A DNA stretch of 61,909 nt, from assembly GCA_910577155.1 (NCBI GenBank), contig CAJTMS010000002.1, positions 19,446-81,354 on the forward strand, in the 5' to 3' direction. Positions 53,701-60,909 of the stretch are shown one piece after another. Each line of letters opens with the position of its first letter. Position 1 is the stretch's first letter. Position numbers and translations under genes: made by a program. This stretch comes from an uncultured Mailhella sp. (GTDB taxonomy: Bacteria; Desulfobacterota; Desulfovibrionia; Desulfovibrionales; Desulfovibrionaceae). The notes below the pieces were generated by a model. The model was not told the origin of the DNA. It worked only from the letters and a program-made list of their open reading frames with translations, and did not search any database.

Positions 53701-56386
53701 TGCAATATGGCGGGCTATGCAGGAAGGAACCGCCCTTTTTGATCATGTAGTTGGAGCAGGAAAAACATTTGAAGCCATTGGCACGATGATGGAAAGCAAA
53801 CGGCTTGGGTTAATGAAAAAGCCTATGATTACTGTTCCCAATCATCTTGTGTATCAATGGCGGGATGAATTTTATAAACTGTATCCTGACGCCAATATTT
53901 TAGTTGCTGAAAAGAAAGATTTTCTCAAAGAAAACAGGGAACGTTTATTTGGCAAAATTGCCACAGGCAGCTGGGACGCTGTTATTATTCCTCATTCTTC
54001 ATTTAAGTTTCTTGAAATGCCAAAAGAATATCGTGATAAATTTTACCAAAATGAAATTGACCAGCTGGAAACCGCATTAAATCATATTGATAAAAAGGAT
54101 AATAAATTAACTGTCAAGCAGTTGGAAAAACAAAAAGAAAAAATAATTGAAGAGCAAAAGAAAGTCCTTGAAGACGGCAATAAAAGCAAAAATGTTGACT
54201 TCTCCGATTTAGGTGTTGATGCGCTTTTTGTTGATGAAGCCCATGAGTTTAAAAATCTCAAACTTTTAACGTCATTATCTGTCTCCGGTTTAGGAACACG
54301 TGAAGGGTCTAAAAAAGCCATGGATTTATATATAAAATGCCGTTATATCCAAGACCAAAATAACGGTAAAGGCGTTTATTTTCTGACGGGAACGCCAATC
54401 AGCAATAGTATATCGGAAGTATATACCATGCAGAAATATATGCAGACGGACGTGCTGGAAGAAAAAGGCATTATTCATTTTGACGCCTGGGCGTCCATAT
54501 TCGGGCGGATAACTTCCAACTGGGAGCTTGACGCAACAGGCGTGAATTATGCCTTAAAATCACGGTTTGCAAACTTTGACAACGTTCCGGAACTTCTTTC
54601 CATGTACAGAACATTTGCTGATGTTGTTACCAGGAACGACATCAATGAGCAGCAAAAAAAGAATCATGAAAGGTCAATAACTCCGCCTTTGCTTGATAAT
54701 CAGCCTATTAACATTGTTGTTGAAAGAAGCCCCGTGCAGGCGGAATATATGAATGATATTATTCATCGTATGGAAAATTTGCCCAGGGACACACGAATAG
54801 ATAACCCGTTAAAAATAACTAATGACGCGCGCAAAGCGGGGCTTGATTACAGATTGATTGACCCTCATGCCCCTGATTTTGAAAATTCAAAAGTGAATGT
54901 ATGTGCCGATAAAATTTATAAAATTTGGCAGGATACTATGGAGGATAAAGGAACGCAGCTTGTTTTTTGTGATTTGTCCACTCCAAAAGGTTTTACTAAA
55001 CAGGATTTGAAAAAATCTAAAATCAAAGCTGACGAAGCAGAACAGGAGGACAAGGACAAAGAGCAAGAACAAGATGACGAAGATATTTTTGATATGGATG
55101 AATTACTGTCACTTAATAGTAATTTTTCCGTGTATGATGATTTGAAGAAAAAACTTATTGCAAAAGGTATTCCTGAAAAGGAAATTGCTTTTATTCATGA
55201 CGCTAAAACGGAACTCAAAAAGGAAAAGCTCTTTCATGATGTCAGTGACGGAAGAGTACGGGTTCTGCTTGGTTCAACCCGTATGATGGGCAGCGGTATG
55301 AATGTGCAGAAGCGTTTAGTTGCAGCGCACCATTTGGACGCGCCCTGGCGTCCCAGCGACTTGGAACAGCGCAACGGACGTATTATACGGCAGGGAAATG
55401 AATTATATGAAAAAGACCCTGATAATTTCAAAATTCAGATTTATAACTATGCGACCAAGCAGACGTATGACGCAAGAATGTGGCAGACAATAGAATATAA
55501 ATCTGCGGCTATTGAACAGTTTAGAAAAGGCGACATTTTACAGCGAAGCATTGAAGATGTGCAGTCAGAAGCTGCCAATGCTGCAGAAATGAAAGCAGCT
55601 GCATCAGGCAATCCGCTTATTCTTCTGGAAGTAGGTTATAAGGCTGAAGTCAAAAAGCTTGAAGCATTGTATAATCAGTTTTTGAAAAATCAGCATAGCT
55701 TTGAAAAAAGAATAAGCTATCTTAAAAAGGCTGATGAAAGAATTGCACTTATTCAGGAAAAGCATGATAAAGCTTGTGTACTGCGTGATAAAAACAAAAT
55801 TGAACAGCCTGAAATAATGGTCAATGGGCAGCGTGTGACAGGGGAAAATTCCTCAGTCCTGGCAGCAGCGATTAAAGCAGGAGTTCAGGAAACACAAGCT
55901 TTATTTACTTCAAAGCCAACAATTGGAGTTTACAGGGGCTTTGAAGTAAAAATGCAAAATGCCCCTTGCAATGGCGAAAAAGGTTTTAAATTTGTCCTTT
56001 CCATGCCCGATGGCGGTGAATACAGTCCAAAGAATTTGGCATACACGGAAAAAGATAATTTCTCATTATCTGGCTTTTTTACCCGTTTGGATAATTTCCT
56101 CGAAAAAGGACTTGATGAGGAATTTCAAACGGAAAAAGCCATTTTTGATAATGAAAAGAAAGAGCTTGCCGTTGCCCGGCAATCTTTGCGGAATGCAAAA
56201 TTTGAACAAATGGACGAGCTTGAAGTTGCCAGGCATAATCATAATGCCGTGCTTCGGGAACTCAATTATATGAGCAATGACAAGGATTATGTGTCTAAGT
56301 TTAAGCCTTTGACTGTGGAAGAACATAGGGCAAACAAGGCGAAAGAACAGGTTTTTATAAGCCAAAACAAAGGATTAACCAGATAA
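50741..56386 (+). CDS. Large N6-adenine methylase-helicase (DarB-like antirestriction protein)
   Basis: 1881 aa. The N-terminal 170 residues are low-complexity (Asn, Ser, Arg, Gln). A methylase domain follows: EPAAGIGNF near 281 and NPPFGQ near 344. The SNF2/DEAH helicase has GAGKTF near 1005, VDEAHEF near 1164, TGTPISNS near 1216 and QRNGRIIRQG near 1543. Phage P1 DarB has this architecture and protects incoming DNA from restriction after co-injection. ICE and plasmid relatives are common but their role is unproven. The C-terminal tail NKGLTR resembles that of the relaxase. Part of the N-terminus is overlapped by another credible ORF (50895-51215). Confidence 0.85.
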   Translation: MAKKKSAQRQFSLLELIPECIEELRQECEKEEAYTRRMLGSDQPVTNKENEHVRQTNGSRTNSNESNGQGNIQLAGLDDAKLFINNSPENSGQVGAEQSGEIERTRENRERRRIAQQVRRASGTGNRSDGNEQVLGVDRQRTEPLGSIGNDGDKNRTLTNYVITESDNIGVGTPKQKYRDNINALKVLYHLRKEKAVAATKEEQTLLVKYVGWGGLPQVFDEQNQDWQKEYKELKALLSEEDYKNARRSTQDAHFTPKNIIDTMYQGLKQFGVKDTVRILEPAAGIGNFIGFKPQDFNANFTTIEQDTVSADILGYLYPQEKKFITPYQETLFKSPLFDITIGNPPFGQTKLYDRNFPQLDFSMHNYFIAKSMELVKEGGLGAFVVSRYFLDSADSRHREFIAENSHFLGAIRLPNTAFKQNALTEVTTDIVFFQKKTEQEKQNNVTKGYADWVNTAEKEFEQKVNVTFLGRPIPSSFHSEKINKYFIDKPEQVIGSLEFISSRFGKELSCVPNNDVDMNTAMQNALQTLPKNIFDNAITHKNLLTAPREYTELEKRILNSDRFKKLKVDSLIDSTNGRIYKKSQGETGEFILKEVPLRYSTDFQRISGLIQIRDNLRTLFELEKSPENNEAEIEKYRSRLNGSYNHFVNKFGLLNSDKNRNIFAEDPEATLIQALEVDYDKGVSKKTALKEGVEPRRANAKKASIFSKRCFYAIEPVKSAGTSKEALLISLRERGAIDFEHMAALVGKSEEEVKQELTGTFIFENPETQKYEIADKYLTGNVRKKLAIAKKAAADNPQYQMNVQALEKAMPKDIEPADISVHFGSTWIPEEDMKQFINEVIGEMPWNKNELHYLPEIGKWAVNIGFYNNSVNKYIFGTEEYPASKIIKSLLENTNIKVMKDSDQTDDKGKPIRIVDTDATAAAMEKAEKIQEAFKNWIWNDEDRRNRLAKLYNEKFNTHVPVQYDGSHVELVGASYGITLREHQKNAIWRAMQEGTALFDHVVGAGKTFEAIGTMMESKRLGLMKKPMITVPNHLVYQWRDEFYKLYPDANILVAEKKDFLKENRERLFGKIATGSWDAVIIPHSSFKFLEMPKEYRDKFYQNEIDQLETALNHIDKKDNKLTVKQLEKQKEKIIEEQKKVLEDGNKSKNVDFSDLGVDALFVDEAHEFKNLKLLTSLSVSGLGTREGSKKAMDLYIKCRYIQDQNNGKGVYFLTGTPISNSISEVYTMQKYMQTDVLEEKGIIHFDAWASIFGRITSNWELDATGVNYALKSRFANFDNVPELLSMYRTFADVVTRNDINEQQKKNHERSITPPLLDNQPINIVVERSPVQAEYMNDIIHRMENLPRDTRIDNPLKITNDARKAGLDYRLIDPHAPDFENSKVNVCADKIYKIWQDTMEDKGTQLVFCDLSTPKGFTKQDLKKSKIKADEAEQEDKDKEQEQDDEDIFDMDELLSLNSNFSVYDDLKKKLIAKGIPEKEIAFIHDAKTELKKEKLFHDVSDGRVRVLLGSTRMMGSGMNVQKRLVAAHHLDAPWRPSDLEQRNGRIIRQGNELYEKDPDNFKIQIYNYATKQTYDARMWQTIEYKSAAIEQFRKGDILQRSIEDVQSEAANAAEMKAAASGNPLILLEVGYKAEVKKLEALYNQFLKNQHSFEKRISYLKKADERIALIQEKHDKACVLRDKNKIEQPEIMVNGQRVTGENSSVLAAAIKAGVQETQALFTSKPTIGVYRGFEVKMQNAPCNGEKGFKFVLSMPDGGEYSPKNLAYTEKDNFSLSGFFTRLDNFLEKGLDEEFQTEKAIFDNEKKELAVARQSLRNAKFEQMDELEVARHNHNAVLRELNYMSNDKDYVSKFKPLTVEEHRANKAKEQVFISQNKGLTR
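50895..51215 (+). CDS. Overprinted ORF inside the helicase N-terminus (106 aa)
   Basis: A +1-frame ORF with AAGGAG 7 nt before the ATG at 50895. The product has normal globular composition, with several Trp and Leu (IFNWLDWMMP, then LKILDRWALNSPEKLKELE, then ETSRYWELIDSGLNHWEALEMMG), whereas the overlapping helicase frame is low-complexity here. A perfect 12-bp hairpin starts 5 nt after its stop. This looks like a genuine small gene. No function is assigned. Confidence 0.55.
   Translation: MLDRQMAAGQIAMKVMDREIFNWLDWMMPNFSSTTALKILDRWALNSPEKLKELEKIGNGGELLNRFAGQVEQETEAMETSRYWELIDSGLNHWEALEMMGIKTEL
51221..51247 (+). repeat. Perfect 12-bp hairpin within the helicase gene
   Basis: Arms TATGTTATCACT (51221-51232) and AGTGATAACATA (51236-51247) with a 3-nt loop. 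It directly follows the stop of the overprinted ORF. It may be an RNA hairpin or a protein-binding palindrome. No T tract follows. Confidence 0.65.
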
Positions 56387-56396
56387 GGAGTTATAA

Positions 56397-56951
56397 ATGG
56401 CTAGTATTGGTTATATTAGAGTAAGCACAGCGGATCAGGAAACAGGAAGGCAGCTTGATAAGGTTGTCCTTGACAAGGTATTTGAGGAAAAAATCAGTTC
56501 TGCTGCTCCGAACAGACCAATACTAGCCGAATGTCTGAACTATTTGCGGGAAGGGGATATTTTTTATGTTCACTCCATAGACAGGTTGGCAAGAAATCTC
56601 ATAGAACTGCAAAGCATTGTCAGTTCTTTGGTTGATAAGGGGGTGGAAGTGCGTTTTTATACGGAAAATTTGACTTTTTCCAAAGGCAGTTCCCCTATGC
56701 AGGAACTTATGCTGCAAGTTCTTGGGGCGTTCGCTCAGTTCGAGCGTAAGCTGATCAAAGAACGTCAGCTGGAGGGCATAAAAAACGCCAAACGCCAGGG
56801 CAGATACCTTGGCAGACCGAAAAAAATCTCTGATGAAGATAAAAAGCTCATCATTGAAATGCATAAAGACGGCTGCACTCCAAGTTTCATTGCCCAAAAA
56901 TTTGACGTGTCTGTTTATTCTATATATAAGCTCTTAAAATCTATAAAATAA
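56397..56951 (+). CDS. Serine recombinase, resolvase/invertase family
   Basis: A 184-aa small serine recombinase: catalytic Ser10 in IGYIRVSTADQ, IDRLARNLIEL, GAFAQFERKLIKERQLEGI and a C-terminal HTH (SFIAQKFDVSVYSIYKLLK). It could resolve multimers of the circular form or invert a segment. No clear inverted crossover sites were seen near it. GGAG precedes the ATG; it follows the helicase by 10 nt in the same operon. Confidence 0.9.
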   Translation: MASIGYIRVSTADQETGRQLDKVVLDKVFEEKISSAAPNRPILAECLNYLREGDIFYVHSIDRLARNLIELQSIVSSLVDKGVEVRFYTENLTFSKGSSPMQELMLQVLGAFAQFERKLIKERQLEGIKNAKRQGRYLGRPKKISDEDKKLIIEMHKDGCTPSFIAQKFDVSVYSIYKLLKSIK

Positions 56952-57001
56952 TAGGTTGCTATTTTTTTTGAAAATATTTATAAATATCCATAGAGGAATA
57001 T

Positions 57002-57172
57002 ATGAAAATAAACAGTTTAATTTTATTAGATTCAATAAGAAACTTTGCTATAAATTTTTCTGTAGGATGTTTTTTATTAGGGGTGTTTGAAAAAGCTAAT
57101 TTAGGGATAACAATTGGATTTATATTTGTCTTTATAGTATTTTTAACAAGTTTGAATAGGAGGAAACAATGA
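57002..57172 (+). CDS. Small two-helix membrane protein, pair B first gene (56 aa)
   Basis: A 56-aa protein with two membrane helices and a basic end (LNRRKQ). NFSVGCFLLGVFEKA aligns with the 57-aa gene at 50294. AGAGGA lies before the ATG. AGGAGG near its end is the RBS of the next gene, whose ATG overlaps its TGA. It is a paralogue of pair A, on the opposite strand. Function unknown. Confidence 0.65.
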   Translation: MKINSLILLDSIRNFAINFSVGCFLLGVFEKANLGITIGFIFVFIVFLTSLNRRKQ

Positions 57173-57270
57173 ATTATTGGTATATTCTTTTGGGAATTGC
57201 GTTAGCTACGCTAGTTTTAACTGTTTATCTTGTTTTTTATAAAATTCCTCATGAAGAAAATAATAAGTAA
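57169..57270 (+). CDS. Tiny membrane protein, pair B second gene (33 aa)
   Basis: One membrane helix (WYILLGIALATLVLTVYLVF) followed by YKIPHEENNK. The start overlaps the TGA of the preceding gene (ATGA). AGGAGG lies 6 nt upstream. Same position and size class as the 28-aa gene of pair A, though the sequence differs and the tail is acidic rather than basic. Confidence 0.65.
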   Translation: MNYWYILLGIALATLVLTVYLVFYKIPHEENNK

Positions 57271-57294
57271 TTATTTGTAGCAAAAAAATAAGTA

Positions 57295-57325
57295 AAAAAA
57301 GCAGGTTTTATAACCTGCTTTTTTT
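57295..57325. terminator. Bidirectional terminator between pair B and traI
   Basis: GCAGGTT (57301-57307) pairs with AACCTGC (57312-57318), flanked by A on the left and T7 on the right. Convergent genes on both sides can use it. Confidence 0.85.
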
Positions 57326-59366
57326 ATCGTGTAAGACCTTGGGTTTTCCTTATATATTGTGCTGACTTGGTATTGATAATGTTTTTATTGATACAGTTAT
57401 CTTGTGTGATTGTGATATTCCGCAAGCCACTTTTGACAGAAAAATATTCAGCAGCCAGGTCTTTTGCACTGTCAGCAAAGACAATACGTTTGCCTTCGTC
57501 TATGATTTTTCCTTGTGGAGTGTTATAGATTATTGCTCCAGTCCGGCTTATTTTATAGTCAACCGGCTTTTTGAGGATTTGCTCCATGACTTGAATATCC
57601 AGCAGTTTTTTCTTCACTTGGTGAGAATTGTTCGACTGTAAAATGTCTTGTTTTGCTTTGATTTGAATATCTCGGTTTATAAGCGACTGCTGGTACTTGG
57701 AAGTCAGGCGCTTATCCTTATAGTCCTGCTGTTCAAACCGCAAAATTGAGGAAACTTCCTTGCTGCCGTTTTTGAGTTCAGAACGCAAATAACGGATGAA
57801 GTTTTCCTGGTTCACTTCATAATTATTTTTGAGGTCTTGGACTTCCTCGATGAACTGTGCAGCAGGTAAGATTTTTCCTTTCAAGTCTTCTTTTGCAAGT
57901 TTGAAAGCGATAGCCTGGTCTTTCTCAAAGGCTTGCCATAATCGTTCCCTGGCAGTTTCAATTTGCGGTACTTCCTGCTTTTCTTCTGATTTTAGCAATG
58001 ATATGGCTTTATTGTTGCCATTGTCAGCTTCGGTCTTAAGATAACGCATAAAATTCTGCTCAGTTATTGCATAATCATTTGCAATCGTCTGCAATTCCTC
58101 GTTTCTTTGTTCCGGAGTAAAGACTTTGCCTTTCATGTCAAGCCGTGCCAGGTGCATTGCCTGCTGCTGGTCTTTGATAAACGCAGTCCATAATTCGTCT
58201 TTGTGCGGATTGATTTTAGGACGTTTTGATTGCAAAACTTTTAATGCCCGCTCATCACCGTTGTTTGCTTTTTCCTGTAAAAACTTGAGCCAGTTTTTTG
58301 TTTGATTTCTGCTTAATTGCAAGCGGACTTCGTTTATTTCTGCAAGCTCTTTGTTCCGTGTAAACTTCATCAGCTCGCTTTTAGTTTTACGATTAACTCC
58401 CAGTGTAATGAGTTTGACTTTTTCTTTGTAATATTTTTCCTTGATTGCCTGGATTTTTTCCTGACCGTTTTGTTTCAAAAATTCCTGCCACAGTTCCTTA
58501 ATCTCAGGGTTTTGTTGTGCAGGTTTCTTTTTATACCAGATTGTGGGCAGGATATTTTCAATATCCTTGGCTTGTTCAAATTTTCCAAACTGTTTTGAAA
58601 GACTTGCAAGTGACAGTTTTCGGTCAAGACTGCTTGCTTTAATAACTTGTTTTCCTTTGGAGTTTTTGATTGCTAAACCGTTGCCTGATTGTTTTAAATG
58701 CAGTCCAAACAAAGCAAACGTTTTGTGGATGTCTTGCCAGGTCTTCGCTTTATCAAGCAGTTCCATAATATCATCATGCTGATTATGGCAGTATCTTTCA
58801 AAACTTTCTTCGCCAGTTTGGGCTTCAACGCGTGCGGAAGTATCATTGAGTTTCACTGACAAATCATTTTCATCAATTCCATTATCAACGGCAAGATTGT
58901 ATTGTTTTTCGATTTTGCGACAGACCTCGTCGCGAACTTTATAATCTCTGTAAGGTTCATGGCGTGTATGTTTTTGTGGATGAATCATATTGTAGGCAAC
59001 ATGCATATGAATATTGTCAGTATTGATATGCACTGCACAATGCCGTTGATGTTCTTCAAAACCAAGAGCTTTGGCAAATTCCTGTTCTATGTTTTTAAAA
59101 TCTTCTTTGGTGAGTTTGCCCTCGTCTTCCTTACGAAAACTCACAATCAAATGATAGGATTTTTCCTTTTCAGAGCGAGTATTCAATGATTGTGTAAGCT
59201 CAACTTCCGTTATGGAAGATTCGTAATCTTCATTGTCAATGCAGCCGGCACACCATGAGTGCAGGCATTTTTCCTGCTTCCTGGCATGCTTGGCTGCTGC
59301 TATATAGTCAGCAAGCCTTTTATAATTATCATTGCCTGCTTTGCAATGGATATGCTTGCTAATCAT
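57324..59366 (-). CDS. traI: TraI relaxase (MOBP, IncP type) with long C-terminal region
   Basis: 680 aa. The relaxase domain (1 to about 200) carries three catalytic His in HINTDNIHMHVAYN (H113, H120, H122). Catalytic Tyr is probably Y21 (RLADYI). It nicks oriT and stays bound to the 5' end of the transferred strand. The middle (about 290-560) is a coiled-coil-rich repeat region with LWQxF/LWTAF blocks. The C-terminal domain resembles LPD7 of TraI-like proteins. It ends KTQGLTR, similar to the helicase tail. The start overlaps traJ by 4 nt. Confidence 0.93.
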   Translation of the reverse strand: MISKHIHCKAGNDNYKRLADYIAAAKHARKQEKCLHSWCAGCIDNEDYESSITEVELTQSLNTRSEKEKSYHLIVSFRKEDEGKLTKEDFKNIEQEFAKALGFEEHQRHCAVHINTDNIHMHVAYNMIHPQKHTRHEPYRDYKVRDEVCRKIEKQYNLAVDNGIDENDLSVKLNDTSARVEAQTGEESFERYCHNQHDDIMELLDKAKTWQDIHKTFALFGLHLKQSGNGLAIKNSKGKQVIKASSLDRKLSLASLSKQFGKFEQAKDIENILPTIWYKKKPAQQNPEIKELWQEFLKQNGQEKIQAIKEKYYKEKVKLITLGVNRKTKSELMKFTRNKELAEINEVRLQLSRNQTKNWLKFLQEKANNGDERALKVLQSKRPKINPHKDELWTAFIKDQQQAMHLARLDMKGKVFTPEQRNEELQTIANDYAITEQNFMRYLKTEADNGNNKAISLLKSEEKQEVPQIETARERLWQAFEKDQAIAFKLAKEDLKGKILPAAQFIEEVQDLKNNYEVNQENFIRYLRSELKNGSKEVSSILRFEQQDYKDKRLTSKYQQSLINRDIQIKAKQDILQSNNSHQVKKKLLDIQVMEQILKKPVDYKISRTGAIIYNTPQGKIIDEGKRIVFADSAKDLAAEYFSVKSGLRNITITQDNCINKNIINTKSAQYIRKTQGLTR

Positions 59367-59698
59367 TGTATTTTACTCGCTATTTGTTTTAATTCTTTTT
59401 GGCGTTGTTGGATTTCTTCAAGCAATGGCTGGACTTTTCGCTTTTCCATGCCGTTGGAAATTGCCATTTTCAATAAACCGCCAAGCCGACCCATGTCGGC
59501 TGCAACTTTCAATAACTCCAAACGAAAGGTTGTTGTGTCCTTGTTTGGAAGCGGAGTTCCCAAACAGACATTTTTTACAAACTTGGAAATAGTCAAGCCA
59601 GTTGTTTCGCTTGCATGAACAACTTGGGAATATTCTTCCTCAGAGAGATAAGACTTTATTATTTTGTATTTCTTTCTCATAATATTACTCATCTTCAC
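59363..59698 (-). CDS. traJ: TraJ-like relaxosome accessory protein (MobC-like)
   Basis: A 111-aa protein with a ribbon-helix-helix-like N-terminus (IIKSYLSEEEYSQVVHASETTGLTISKFVKNVCLG) and a C-terminal helical pair with LGGLLKM. TraJ of RP4 binds the oriT arm next to nic and recruits TraI. The start is uncertain among three close ATG codons (59698, 59692, 59680); none has a strong RBS, and coupling to the upstream stop is likely. It overlaps the Rha gene end by about 14 nt and traI by 4 nt. Confidence 0.8.
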   Translation of the reverse strand: MKMSNIMRKKYKIIKSYLSEEEYSQVVHASETTGLTISKFVKNVCLGTPLPNKDTTTFRLELLKVAADMGRLGGLLKMAISNGMEKRKVQPLLEEIQQRQKELKQIASKIQ

Positions 59699-60566
59699 TC
59701 GGAAGTGTTGAGATCATTCCATGATAAATTATGAAAATACCCTTTAAATAATCTTCTTCTGTTATAATATCATCAATAAATAGTACTCCTGCTCGGTTAC
59801 AAATATAATTTTTTATTTCTTTTTCTGCTCCTCCTAAGGTCATGCTCCAAAGCTTCATTAGACCATAAAAGGCTTTTTCTGCTAATTCTAAACGATTTGG
59901 ATTATCAAGCCTTGGGAAAGGATGACGTATAGAAAATTTCCTTGCTTGTAAAATATTCAATATGTCGCGAATATCTTGATAAAAGAATTTTTCGTAAGAT
60001 GGTACACCCATTGTATTAAAGAGATATTCTTTAATGCTGTCAGGAGAAGCGTTATTAAGAAACGCTATAAAATCTATAATGCCTTGTATTCCTTCTTTTT
60101 CGCTTTGTGTTAATGGGATTGGACCAGAAAAAACAGAAGATAACGGCAATGGTTCTTCAACGATTTCTTTTTGCTCTTGTTTTTTTCTTCCTCGTTTTTT
60201 TGATTGTTCAAGCAATGCTTTTTCCATAGCATTAAAAGTTTCAATATAAAGAACTTTAAATCGCATGGCTTTTTTGCCTGTGAAGCCCATTGCCAGCAAA
60301 GTAAATGCGTCACGAGTGAGATTGTACATAGGACGTTTTTCACCTTTGGCGTCTGTGTATTCAACGAGCTGAAAATTGAGCTCGTTGAAATCTTGAGGAA
60401 TATCCTCAAAAAGATTTTCAATACTCTGTAAAACATTCTTGTGTTCTTTCTCAAAAACTTTGGCAATATCCAAAGAGCTTGCCATGGGAATACCATTTTC
60501 TGATACTGTAAGTTGTGGAATAATTGGATTAATTACAACATTAAGTTTTGTTTTTGTGTTACTCAT
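59685..60566 (-). CDS. Rha-family regulatory protein
   Basis: A 293-aa protein. Residues about 15-115 match phage Rha: VSENGIPMASSLDIAKVFEKEH, then LVEYTDAKGEKRPMYNLTRD and FTLLAMGFTGKKAM. Phage Rha interferes with infection in some hosts and acts as a regulator. The basic linker (SKKRGRKK) is followed by an unrecognised C-terminal helical domain. RBS (AGGAG) before the ATG. It separates oriT from traJ, which is unlike RP4. Confidence 0.8.
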   Translation of the reverse strand: MSNTKTKLNVVINPIIPQLTVSENGIPMASSLDIAKVFEKEHKNVLQSIENLFEDIPQDFNELNFQLVEYTDAKGEKRPMYNLTRDAFTLLAMGFTGKKAMRFKVLYIETFNAMEKALLEQSKKRGRKKQEQKEIVEEPLPLSSVFSGPIPLTQSEKEGIQGIIDFIAFLNNASPDSIKEYLFNTMGVPSYEKFFYQDIRDILNILQARKFSIRHPFPRLDNPNRLELAEKAFYGLMKLWSMTLGGAEKEIKNYICNRAGVLFIDDIITEEDYLKGIFIIYHGMISTLPSEDE

Positions 60567-60641
60567 TTTTTTCTCCTAAAAATAATTTTGAGTTGTTTTG
60601 CGTTGAGCCGCAGGCGAATAAGCTTAAGCTCCATGCAATGG

Positions 60642-60696
60642 CAGGACGTAAAGTGTAGCCCTTTAGGGTACTACTTTACCTGTCCTGTCTTTACGT
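60642..60696. other. oriT: Putative IncP-type origin of transfer (oriT)
   Basis: Imperfect inverted repeat: left arm 60642-60661, right arm 60666-60687, with CAGGAC/GTCCTG and GTAAAGT/ACTTTAC as matching blocks. The right arm and following bases read CTACTTTACCTGTCCTG then TC, close to the RP4 nick region CTACTTCACCTATCCTG with CCC after the nick. The nick is predicted between 60687 and 60688. Position upstream of the traJ-traI operon agrees. ACGTAAAG (60646-60653) is also repeated inverted at 60689-60696. Confidence 0.7.
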
Positions 60697-60747
60697 TTTT
60701 GGAGATTATATGACAAAATGTAGGATTTTTGCAAGATTTTTTGTAAC

Positions 60748-60893
60748 TTCTACTAAAATCTAACAAATAGAAACAAAATAACATAGAATATACATAAATC
60801 TAATAAAAACTAACAACTATGTGAAATTATGACATATAATCTTATAAATTCTAATAAACTCCAAAATAAAAACTGCTTCTATTAAAATCTAAC
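60748..60893. repeat. Four degenerate direct repeats next to the integrase
   Basis: Words of the form TCTANTAAAAWCTAAC start near 60749, 60799, 60850 (weaker) and 60878. The first three are 50-51 nt apart, about five helical turns. They lie between oriT and the integrase stop. They may be Xis, Int-arm or replication sites. No other signal is seen in 60567-60909. Confidence 0.5.
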
Positions 60894-60909
60894 TGCTTGA
60901 CATTTTATT

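Noticed and set aside
50741..56386. Type I or type IIG restriction-modification enzyme
   Set aside because: Methylase plus helicase is present but no nuclease motif or specificity subunit is evident; the DarB-like layout fits better.
56397..57323. Invertible switch controlled by the serine recombinase
   Set aside because: I found no pair of inverted sites near the gene; only terminator-like repeats.
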